This document shows positions 36,038 to 43,033 of a DNA stretch of 63,147 bases, piece after piece. A model generated the notes under the pieces. That model searched no databases. It saw only the letters and a list, made by a program, of their open reading frames with translations, and was not told the DNA's origin. The stretch covers positions 1 to 63,147 of the forward strand of contig NZ_AEJC01000432.1 of the NCBI RefSeq assembly GCF_000317595.1, read 5' to 3'. Position 1 is the stretch's first letter. Every line of letters begins with the position of its first letter. The DNA is from Streptomyces ipomoeae 91-03. Lineage in GTDB: Bacteria > Actinomycetota > Actinomycetes > Streptomycetales > Streptomycetaceae. Position numbers and translations under genes: made by a program.

Positions 36038-36852
36038 CCACGCCGCCGCCCTCGCACACACCACCGCCGAACGCCGCAGCCCCCTCCCCCACCACCGCAG
36101 CCCCGTCCCCCGCCGCCGCGACCGCACGCCCCACCCGCGCCGAGTACTGCGTGATCGCCTGCGCCGAGGCCTGGCGGGACAACGGTGAAGTGCTGGCCAG
36201 TCCCATGGGGCTGATCCCGTCACTCGGCGCCCGCCTCGCCCGGCGCACCTTCTCCCCGGACCTGCTGCTGACCGACGGCGAGGCCCTGCTCGTCGGCCTG
36301 GACGGCACCGTCGAGGGCTGGTTGCCGTACCGCCGGCACCTGGCCCTGGTCACCGGCGGCCGACGGCACGTCATGATGGGCGCGAGCCAGCTCGACCGGT
36401 ACGGCAACCAGAACATCTCCTGCGTCGGCGACTGGGCCAAGCCCGCACGGCAGTTGCTCGGGGTGCGGGGCGCTCCGGTCAACTCCCTCAACCACCCCAC
36501 CAGTTACTGGGTGCCACGGCACTCCCGGCGGGTCTTCGTCGAGAAGGTCGACATGGTGTGCGGGGTGGGGTACGACCGCGCGGCCGGGCATCCCGTGACC
36601 GCCCGCTTCCACCGCCTCCCCCGCGTCGTGTCCGATCTCGGTGTCTTCGACTTCGCCACCCCGGACCACTCGATGCGGCTGGCCTCACTCCACCCCGGGG
36701 TCACGGTCGAGCAGGTGCGGGAGGCGACCGGCTTCGAACTCGCCGTCCCGGACGAGGTGCCGTACACCCGTGAGCCGACCACGGAAGAGCTGCGCCTGAT
36801 CCGTGAGGTCATCGACCCGGAGAACACCCGCGCGCGTGAGGTCGCCGGCTGA
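36034..36852 (+). CDS. ipdB: IpdB-like CoA-transferase-fold subunit, beta
   Basis: 272 aa. The ATG at 36034 overlaps the ipdA stop; AAGGAG lies 8 bases upstream. A Pro/Ala/Ser-rich N-terminal ~28 residues precede the beta-subunit fold: CVIACAEAWRDNGEVLASPMGLIP, VMMGASQLDRYGNQNISCVG and SLHPGVTVEQVREATGFEL near the end, the usual CoA-transferase beta signature. Forms the IpdAB heterocomplex. Followed after 63 bp by ipdC. Confidence 0.85.
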   Translation: MTTPPPSHTPPPNAAAPSPTTAAPSPAAATARPTRAEYCVIACAEAWRDNGEVLASPMGLIPSLGARLARRTFSPDLLLTDGEALLVGLDGTVEGWLPYRRHLALVTGGRRHVMMGASQLDRYGNQNISCVGDWAKPARQLLGVRGAPVNSLNHPTSYWVPRHSRRVFVEKVDMVCGVGYDRAAGHPVTARFHRLPRVVSDLGVFDFATPDHSMRLASLHPGVTVEQVREATGFELAVPDEVPYTREPTTEELRLIREVIDPENTRAREVAG

Positions 36853-36870
36853 CAGCACCAACGCAGCATT

Positions 36871-36895
36871 GGCACGGCACGGCACGGCACGGCAC
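36871..36895 (+). repeat. GGCAC x5
   Basis: Five perfect tandem copies of GGCAC in the 63-bp ipdB-ipdC spacer, just before the ipdC RBS. Confidence 0.9.
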
Positions 36896-36915
36896 CGACA
36901 GAGGGGAAGTCACCG

Positions 36916-37965
36916 ATGGACACGGCCCTCACCCGGCTCGTCGGCGTCCGTCATCCGATCGTGCAGACCGGCATGGGCTGGGTCGCCGGCCCCCGTCTGG
37001 TCTCCGCCACGGCGAACGCGGGCGCCCTCGGCATCCTGGCCTCCGCGACCATGACCCTCGACCGACTGCGCGATGCGGTACGGGAGGTGAAGTCCCGTAC
37101 GGACGCGCCCTTCGGCGTCAATCTGCGCGCCGACGCGGCGGACGCCGGGGACCGGGTGGGCGTCATGATCGAGGGGGGCGTACGCGTCGCCTCCTTCGCC
37201 CTCGCACCCTCACGTGAACTGATCGCGCAGCTCAAGGAGGCCGGTGTCGTCGTCATCCCGTCCGTCGGGGCACGGCGGCACGCGGAGAAGGTGGCGGCGT
37301 GGGGCGCGGACGCGGTGATCGTGCAGGGCGGCGAGGGCGGCGGGCACACCGGCGAGGTGGCGACGACCGTACTGCTGCCGCAGGTCGTGGACGCGGTGGA
37401 CATCCCGGTGGTGGCGGCGGGCGGCTTCTTCGACGGTCGGGGCCTGGTCGCGGCGCTGGCGTACGGCGCGGCGGGCGTCGCCATGGGGACGCGTTTCCTG
37501 CTCACCTCGGACTCGACGGTGCCGGACGCGGTGAAGGCGCGCTATCTGGCGGCGACCGTCAAGGACGTGACCGTGACCCGGGCCGTCGACGGCCTGCCGC
37601 ACCGCATGCTGCGTACGGACCTCGTCGCCGCCCTGGAGAACTCCGGCCACGCGAAGGCCCTGTCGCACGCGGTCCGCCGCGCGGCCCGCTTCCGGAAACT
37701 CTCCGGCCTGACCTGGCGGCAGCTGATCCACGACGGCCTCGCCCTGCGCCACGGCAAGGACCTCACCTGGAGCCAGGTCCTGCTCGCCGCCAACACACCC
37801 ATGCTCCTCAGGTCGGCGATGGTGGACGGCCGTACGGATCTCGGCGTGATGGCCTCCGGGCAGGTCGCCGGGGTGATCGACGACCTGCCGTCGTGCGCGG
37901 AACTGGTGGAGCGGATCATCAAGGAGGCGGACGAAGTACGGAAGCGGCTCACGGTGGCCGGCTGA
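36916..37965 (+). CDS. ipdC: IpdC-like flavin-dependent reductase (nitronate monooxygenase family)
   Basis: 349 aa from the ATG at 36916 (GAGGGGAA upstream). TIM-barrel NPD/2-nitropropane dioxygenase fold: HPIVQTGMGWVAGPRLVSA at the N-terminus, FMN-binding VQGGEGGGHTGEVATT and VVAAGGFFDGRGLVAALAYG, then MGTRFLLTSDS. In actinobacterial steroid clusters IpdC is a CoA-ester-dependent flavin reductase acting after HIP-CoA formation. Last gene of the rightward unit; converges with fadA6 55 bp away. Confidence 0.85.
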   Translation: MDTALTRLVGVRHPIVQTGMGWVAGPRLVSATANAGALGILASATMTLDRLRDAVREVKSRTDAPFGVNLRADAADAGDRVGVMIEGGVRVASFALAPSRELIAQLKEAGVVVIPSVGARRHAEKVAAWGADAVIVQGGEGGGHTGEVATTVLLPQVVDAVDIPVVAAGGFFDGRGLVAALAYGAAGVAMGTRFLLTSDSTVPDAVKARYLAATVKDVTVTRAVDGLPHRMLRTDLVAALENSGHAKALSHAVRRAARFRKLSGLTWRQLIHDGLALRHGKDLTWSQVLLAANTPMLLRSAMVDGRTDLGVMASGQVAGVIDDLPSCAELVERIIKEADEVRKRLTVAG

Positions 37966-38019
37966 CGAAGCCGCTCACAGCCACTCGACGCCACGTACGC
38001 CTCCTCACAACCGCCGGCC

Positions 38020-39177
38020 TCACAACCGCTCGATGATCGTCACGTTCGCCTGCCCCCCGCCCTCGCACATCGTCTGGAGCCCGTACCGGCCGCCCGTGCG
38101 TTCCAGTTCGTGCAGCAGCGTCGTCATCAGCTTGGCCCCGGTGGCGCCGAGGGGATGGCCGAGGGCGATGGCGCCGCCGTTGACGTTGACCCTGTCGGGG
38201 TCGGCGCCGGTCTCCTTGAGCCAGGCGAGGACGACGGGGGCGAAGGCCTCGTTGATCTCGACGAGGTCGATGGCGTCGAGGGTGAGGCCGGTCTTCTTCA
38301 GCGCGTGCGCCGTCGCCGGTATGGGGGCGGTGAGCATGCGGATGGGGTCCTCGCCGCGTACGGAGAGGTGGTGGACGCGGGCGCGGGGGGTGAGCCCGTG
38401 TTCGCGTACGGCTCGCTCGGAGGCGAGGAGGAGCGCGGCGGCGCCGTCGGAGACCTGGGAGGAGCAAGCGGCGGTGACGGTTCCACCGTCGATCACCGGT
38501 TTCAGCGCGGCCATCTTCTCCAGCGAGGTGTCGCGGCGCGGGCCCTCGTCGACGGTCACCTCCCCGTAGGGGACGGTCTCCTTCTCGAACCGGCCCTCGT
38601 CGACGGCCCGTACCGCCCGCTGGTGGGAGCGGAGGGCGTACTCCTCCTGGTCGCGGCGGCTGATGCCCCACTTGGCGGCGATCATCTCGGCGCCGGCGAA
38701 CTGGTTGACGGGCCGGTCCCCGTACCGGGCCCGCCAGCCCTCGCTGCCCGCGAACGGTCCCTCGGTGAGGCCGAGCGGTACGGCGGCCTGGCGGGAGGCG
38801 AAGGCGATGGGGATCATCGTCATGTTCTGGACGCCGCCCGCGACGACCAGGTCCTGGGTGCCGGAGAGCACGGCCTGGGCGGCGAAGTGCACGGCCTGCT
38901 GCGAGGAGCCGCACTGCCGGTCGACGGTCGTGCCCGGCACCTCCTCGGGCAGCCCGGCGGCCAGCCAGCTGGTCCGGGCGATGTCACCGGCCTGCGGCCC
39001 GACGGCGTCCAGACAGCCGAAGACGACGTCCTCCACGGCGGCCGGGTCGATGCCGGAGCGTGTCACCAACTCCTTCAGCACATGCGCGCCCAGGTCGGCC
39101 GGATGCACCGCGCCGAGCCCTCCCCCGCGCCGCCCCACGGGCGTACGGACCGCTTCGACGATGTAGGCCTCGGCCAT
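38020..39177 (-). CDS. fadA6: acetyl-CoA acyltransferase (thiolase, FadA6-like)
   Basis: 385 aa from the ATG at 39177 (GGGGAG upstream). Thiolase with nucleophile C89 in VDRQCGSSQQAV, His in ALGHPLGATGA and the second Cys C371 in MCEGGGQANV: complete active site. Degradative-type thiolase that releases acetyl-CoA from a 3-keto-acyl-CoA; FadA6 carries out this job in HIP-CoA catabolism. Third gene of the leftward ipdF-TetR-fadA6 unit. Confidence 0.88.
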   Translation of the reverse strand: MAEAYIVEAVRTPVGRRGGGLGAVHPADLGAHVLKELVTRSGIDPAAVEDVVFGCLDAVGPQAGDIARTSWLAAGLPEEVPGTTVDRQCGSSQQAVHFAAQAVLSGTQDLVVAGGVQNMTMIPIAFASRQAAVPLGLTEGPFAGSEGWRARYGDRPVNQFAGAEMIAAKWGISRRDQEEYALRSHQRAVRAVDEGRFEKETVPYGEVTVDEGPRRDTSLEKMAALKPVIDGGTVTAACSSQVSDGAAALLLASERAVREHGLTPRARVHHLSVRGEDPIRMLTAPIPATAHALKKTGLTLDAIDLVEINEAFAPVVLAWLKETGADPDRVNVNGGAIALGHPLGATGAKLMTTLLHELERTGGRYGLQTMCEGGGQANVTIIERL

Positions 39178-39221
39178 GGCGACTCCCCGGACTCGTCAGA
39201 CTCGTCAGTGGTTGTGTGCGG

Positions 39222-39878
39222 TCATGTGCGTACGGCGATCCCGTCCAGCACCGTCGACAGGTACTGCCTGGCGATCTCCTCGGCGCTGTACTGTCCGCCG
39301 GGCAGGTACCAGGCCGCGGCGACCCATACGGTGTCGCGCAGGAACCGGTAGGTGACCCTCATGTCGAGGTCGTCCCGGAAGACCTGGGCGGCGACCCCTC
39401 GCTCCAGTGCGGACAGCCACACCTTCTCGAACCTGGCCTGCGACGCTTCGAGGAACCGGAACCGCTCCTGCGCGATGAGCTGCCGGGCTTCCTTCTGGTA
39501 GATCGAGACGGCGGAGCGGTGCCGGTGAATCGCCCTGAACGACTCGGTGACAAGGGCCTCCAGGGTTTCCCTGGGCCCGCGTTCCGCGGCCAGGACGGTG
39601 TCGTAGGCGTCCCAGAGCTCGTCGAGGAAGGTCCGCAGGATCTCCTCGAGCATCGCGTCCTTGGACTCGAAGTAGTAGTAGAGGCTGCCCGCGAGCATGC
39701 CCGCGTCGTCCGCGATCCTGCGGACGGTGGTGGCGTTGTAGCCCAGGTCGGCGAAGACCGCGGCTGCCTTGTCGAGGAGTTCGCGGCGGCGGGCGGGCGC
39801 GGCGGTCACCGGGGGCTTCCCACTCGGCTTCGCGGCGGGTTTCCGGAGTTGCTTCTGAGGCGCTTTCTTGGTCGGCAC
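39222..39878 (-). CDS. kstR2: TetR family repressor (KstR2-like)
   Basis: 218 aa from the GTG at 39878. A basic Pro/Lys N-terminal arm (~30 residues), then a TetR HTH (RRIADDAGMLAGSLYYYFESKD at ~55-76; AVFADLGYNATTV before it) and a nine-helix ligand domain. Gene order (fadA6 - tetR - SDR - fadE30) is that of mycobacterial kstR2, whose repressor is released by HIP-CoA. Four palindromes in the island fit a KstR2-type operator, so it likely controls both divergent regions and its own unit. It lies inside the leftward unit, hence autoregulated if this is right. Confidence 0.82.
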   Translation of the reverse strand: MPTKKAPQKQLRKPAAKPSGKPPVTAAPARRRELLDKAAAVFADLGYNATTVRRIADDAGMLAGSLYYYFESKDAMLEEILRTFLDELWDAYDTVLAAERGPRETLEALVTESFRAIHRHRSAVSIYQKEARQLIAQERFRFLEASQARFEKVWLSALERGVAAQVFRDDLDMRVTYRFLRDTVWVAAAWYLPGGQYSAEEIARQYLSTVLDGIAVRT

Positions 39879-39904
39879 GGTTCCATTGTGGGCTGCTCCG
39901 GTCG

Positions 39905-40714
39905 TCAGGGATGTTGGCTGCTGACGGCGACGACCTCTCCCGTCATGTACGAGGAGTAGCCGGACGCCAGGAACACGATCACGTTGGCCACCTCCCACGG
40001 CTCGGCGTACCGTCCGAAGGCCTCCCGCGCGGTCAGCTCCTCCAGCAGTTCGGGTGTGGTCACCTTCGCCAGGTGCGGGTGCATGGCGAGGCTCGGCGAT
40101 ACGGCGTTGACCCGGACTCCGTACTCGGCGGCCTCCAGGGCCGCGCACCTCGTCAGCGCCATGACCCCGGCCTTCGCCGCCGCGTAGTGCGCCTGCCCGG
40201 CCTGGGCGCGCCAGCCGACGACGGAGGCGTTGTTGACGATCACCCCACCGCCGCGCCCCCGCTCCCGTCCTGCCTGGTCACGAAAGAGCCGCAGTGCCGC
40301 CCGTATGCACCGGAACGTGCCGTTCAGCGTCACGTCCAGTACCCGGGACCACTGGTCGTCGCTCATGTCGACCAGGGCCGAGGTCCCGCCGAGTCCCGCG
40401 TTGTTGACGACTATGTCGAGCCGCCCGTGCTCCCGTACGGCGGCCTCGAACAGCGCGCGCACCTGGTCCTCGTCCGTCACGTCGCAGGGCATCGCTCCGA
40501 CCGACTCCGCCCCGAACTCCCCGGCCAGCCGGGCCTCGTGCTCCTTGAGCCGTCGGGTGTGCGCGTCGCTGATCAGTACGCGTGCGCCCTCCTCCAACAA
40601 GCGCCGCGCGGTCGCCCCGCCGATGCCCGCGCCGGCCGCCGCGGTGACGACCGCGGTGCGTCCGCTGAGCAGTCCGTGCCCGGGGATGTACGCCGGAGCC
40701 TCGACGTTGTTCAT
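39905..40714 (-). CDS. short-chain dehydrogenase (IpdF/Rv3559c-like)
   Basis: 269 aa from the ATG at 40714. Rossmann motif TAAAGAGIGGATAR, NNAGLGG, catalytic Ser in NNASVVGW and YAAAK: intact SDR. By position (between kstR2 and fadE30) it corresponds to Rv3559c/IpdF, which oxidises 5-hydroxy-HIP-CoA-type intermediates in related organisms. First gene of the leftward unit; its promoter shares three operators with the divergent fadE30. Confidence 0.85.
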   Translation of the reverse strand: MNNVEAPAYIPGHGLLSGRTAVVTAAAGAGIGGATARRLLEEGARVLISDAHTRRLKEHEARLAGEFGAESVGAMPCDVTDEDQVRALFEAAVREHGRLDIVVNNAGLGGTSALVDMSDDQWSRVLDVTLNGTFRCIRAALRLFRDQAGRERGRGGGVIVNNASVVGWRAQAGQAHYAAAKAGVMALTRCAALEAAEYGVRVNAVSPSLAMHPHLAKVTTPELLEELTAREAFGRYAEPWEVANVIVFLASGYSSYMTGEVVAVSSQHP

Positions 40715-40727
40715 GAGGGCACGCTAA

Positions 40728-40787
40728 CCTACCAAACACTTGTTAGGGAACCTGCCAAACACTTGTTAGAACGCCCAAACGTTTGTC
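40728..40787. promoter_or_regulatory. three tandem KstR2-like operators
   Basis: Palindromic sites at 40731-40744 (ACCAAACACTTGTT), 40754-40767 (GCCAAACACTTGTT) and 40774-40787 (CCCAAACGTTTGTC), spaced 23 and 20 bp apart, i.e. about two helical turns each and on one face. Against the KstR2 consensus I recall (AnCAAGnnCTTGnT), the reverse complement of site 1 matches 9 of 10 fixed positions and site 2 matches 8. They occupy the 92-bp divergent region between the IpdF-like SDR and fadE30. Confidence 0.78.
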
Positions 40788-40806
40788 AGGGAAGGAGGGC
40801 ACCCCC

Positions 40807-41946
40807 GTGGACCTGGCCCACTCCCCCGCCGACGAGGCCTTCCGTGCCGAGGCGCGCGCCTGGCTGCGCGACCGTGTCCCGCCCGAGCCGCTGCCCTCCC
40901 TGGAGACGGAGGAGGGCTTCGCCGCGCACCGCGCCTGGGAGGCCGAAATGGCGGCGGACCGCTGGTCGGTGGTGAACTGGCCGACGGCGTACGGCGGCCG
41001 TGACGCGGGCCTGCTGCGCTGGCTGATCTTCGAGGAGGAGTACTACGCGGCGGGCGCCCCCGGGCGCGTCAGCCAGAACGGCATCAGCCTCCTCGCCCCG
41101 ACACTCTTCGACCACGGCACGGAGGAGCAACGGGCCCGGGTACTGCCGCCGATGGCCTCCGGGGAGGTGGTGTGGGCCCAGGCGTGGTCGGAGCCGGAGG
41201 CCGGGTCGGATCTCGCCTCGCTCACCTCCAGAGCCGTACGCACCGACGGAGGCTGGCTGCTCAGCGGCCAGAAGACCTGGTCGTCGCGTGCCGCCTTCGC
41301 GGATCGGGCGTTCGGCCTGTTCCGCAGCGAGCCGGACACCCCGAGACCCCACCAGGGTCTGACGTACGTCATGTTCGACCTGCGCGCCCCGGGTGTGACG
41401 GTCCGCCCGATCGGCCGCCTCGACGGCAAGCCGGCCTTCGCGGAGCTCTTCCTCGACGAGGTGTTCGTCCCGGACGAGGACGTCATCGGCGAGCCCGGCC
41501 AGGGCTGGCGCATCGCCATGTCCACCGCCGGCAACGAACGCGGCCTGATGCTCCGCTCCCCCGGCCGTTTCCTCGCGGCCTCCGCCCGACTGCACGACCT
41601 GTGGCACAGGCGAGGGCGTCCGTCCACGGAGCGTGCCCGGGTGGCCGACGCCCTGATAGGCGCCCGCGCCTACCAACTCTTCACCTACGCCGCCGCGTCC
41701 CGCTTCCTCGACGGCACCCCGGTCGGCCCGGAGTCCAGCCTGAACAAGGTCTTCTGGTCCGAGTACGACATGACCCTGCACGAGACGGCACTGGAACTGC
41801 TCGGTGAGGAGGGCGAGTTGGCCGACACCGCATGGTCCGAGGGCTATGTCTTCTCCCTCGCGGGCCCGATCTACGCGGGCACGAACGAGATCCAGCGCGA
41901 CATCATCGCCGAGCGACTGCTGGGGCTGCCGAAGGGGCGACGCTGA
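40807..41946 (+). CDS. acyl-CoA dehydrogenase (FadE30-like)
   Basis: 379 aa. The GTG at 40807 has GGAAGGAGGG upstream and is preferred to the in-frame TTG at 40783, which would overlap an operator. Full ACAD architecture: N-terminal helical domain, beta domain with WAQAWSEPEAGSDLASL (FAD/substrate) and GQKTWSSRA, and C-terminal helices ending GTNEIQRDIIAERLLGLP. Oxidises an acyl-CoA with electron transfer to ETF; FadE30 dehydrogenates HIP-CoA. It is followed by a shorter ACAD, and such long/short pairs often form alpha2beta2 complexes. Confidence 0.86.
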   Translation: MDLAHSPADEAFRAEARAWLRDRVPPEPLPSLETEEGFAAHRAWEAEMAADRWSVVNWPTAYGGRDAGLLRWLIFEEEYYAAGAPGRVSQNGISLLAPTLFDHGTEEQRARVLPPMASGEVVWAQAWSEPEAGSDLASLTSRAVRTDGGWLLSGQKTWSSRAAFADRAFGLFRSEPDTPRPHQGLTYVMFDLRAPGVTVRPIGRLDGKPAFAELFLDEVFVPDEDVIGEPGQGWRIAMSTAGNERGLMLRSPGRFLAASARLHDLWHRRGRPSTERARVADALIGARAYQLFTYAAASRFLDGTPVGPESSLNKVFWSEYDMTLHETALELLGEEGELADTAWSEGYVFSLAGPIYAGTNEIQRDIIAERLLGLPKGRR

Positions 41947-42047
41947 TGCGAGAAGGCTCCGCCGACACCGAAGGAAGGGCCGCGCGCACGAAAGGGGACG
42001 CGGTGACAAGGGAAGAAGCGCCGGGGCCGTCGAAGAGAGGCCGCTGA
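41946..42047 (+). CDS. possible 33-codon ORF coupled on both sides
   Basis: The ATG overlaps the fadE30 stop (TGATG at 41944-41948) and its stop overlaps the next fadE ATG (TGATG at 42045-42049). It encodes a charged 33-residue peptide with no recognised motif. Perhaps only a translational bridge that carries ribosomes to the second dehydrogenase. Confidence 0.3.
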   Translation: MREGSADTEGRAARTKGDAVTREEAPGPSKRGR

Positions 42048-43033
42048 TGCAGTTCCTCCTCGACACCGAACAGCGCGCGTTCGCCGATTCACTGAACGCG
42101 ATGCTGACGGCCGCCGGCACGCCGTCGGTCATACGGGACTGGAGCCGTGCGGAGCACGCGAGCGGACGCGCGCTGTGGCGCCGTATCGCCAAGGCCGGGC
42201 TGTTCGCGCTGGCCGTCCCGGAGGAGTACGAGGGTGTGGGTCCCCTTCCGGTGGAACTGGCCGCCGCCTTCGTGGAGTTGGGCAGGCACGCGGTGCCGGG
42301 CCCACTGGTGGAGACGGTCACGGCGGCGGTCCTGCTGGCCGGGCTGGACGACCCGGGCCCGGCGAAGCGTCTGCTCCCGGCACTCGTGGCCGGGGAGGCC
42401 ATGGCCACGGTCGCGCCCTGGGGGTCGTACGCCCTGGACGGGGACGCGGCGACGACCCGCCTGTCCCTGGCCGACGGCGAACTGCGGCTGGCCCCCGGCC
42501 ACGGCCCGATCCGCCCGTCCCTGGACCCGGCCCGCCGCCTGACTCCTCTCTCCCCCGGCGGTGAGGTGCTCTCCACACGCCCACCCGTCCCCCGGGCGCT
42601 CCTGTGGGCTCGTCTCGCGGTGGCCGCCCAGTCCCTCGGCGTCGGACTGGCCCTGCTGGACCGGACGGTGGCCTACGTCAAGCAGCGAACGCAGTTCGGC
42701 GTGCCCATAGGTTCCTTCCAGGCGGTGAAGCACCGGCTGGCCGATGCCAAGATCGCCCTGGAGTTCGCGCGCCCGCTGGTCTTCGGGGCGGCGGTCACGT
42801 TGACCCCGGCCGATGTGGCGGCGGCCAAGGTCGCGGCCTGCGAGGCGGCGTACACCACCGCCCGCACCGCGCTGCAGTCGCACGGTGCGATCGGCTACAC
42901 CGCGGAGTACGACCTGTCCCTGTGGCTGACCAAGGCCCGTGCGCTGCGGACGGCTTGGGGCAGCCCGGCGGAGTGCAGGGACGAAGTCCTGGGCGCCGCC
43001 GGTGATTTCAGTGGTGGTGGTCGCTGCTCGTGA
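42047..43033 (+). CDS. short acyl-CoA dehydrogenase-like subunit
   Basis: 328 aa from the ATG at 42047 (AGAGAGG upstream). ACAD fold but ~50 residues shorter than FadE30: N-terminal helical domain, shortened beta domain, and C-terminal YVKQRTQFGVPIGSFQAVKHRLAD plus QSHGAIGYTAEYDLSLWL. The size fits the FadE32/FadE33 class of mycobacterial cholesterol genes, partners in heteromeric dehydrogenases. Its 3' end overlaps that of the convergent cytochrome b gene by 26 bp, so both transcripts end inside coding sequence. Confidence 0.82.
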   Translation: MQFLLDTEQRAFADSLNAMLTAAGTPSVIRDWSRAEHASGRALWRRIAKAGLFALAVPEEYEGVGPLPVELAAAFVELGRHAVPGPLVETVTAAVLLAGLDDPGPAKRLLPALVAGEAMATVAPWGSYALDGDAATTRLSLADGELRLAPGHGPIRPSLDPARRLTPLSPGGEVLSTRPPVPRALLWARLAVAAQSLGVGLALLDRTVAYVKQRTQFGVPIGSFQAVKHRLADAKIALEFARPLVFGAAVTLTPADVAAAKVAACEAAYTTARTALQSHGAIGYTAEYDLSLWLTKARALRTAWGSPAECRDEVLGAAGDFSGGGRCS

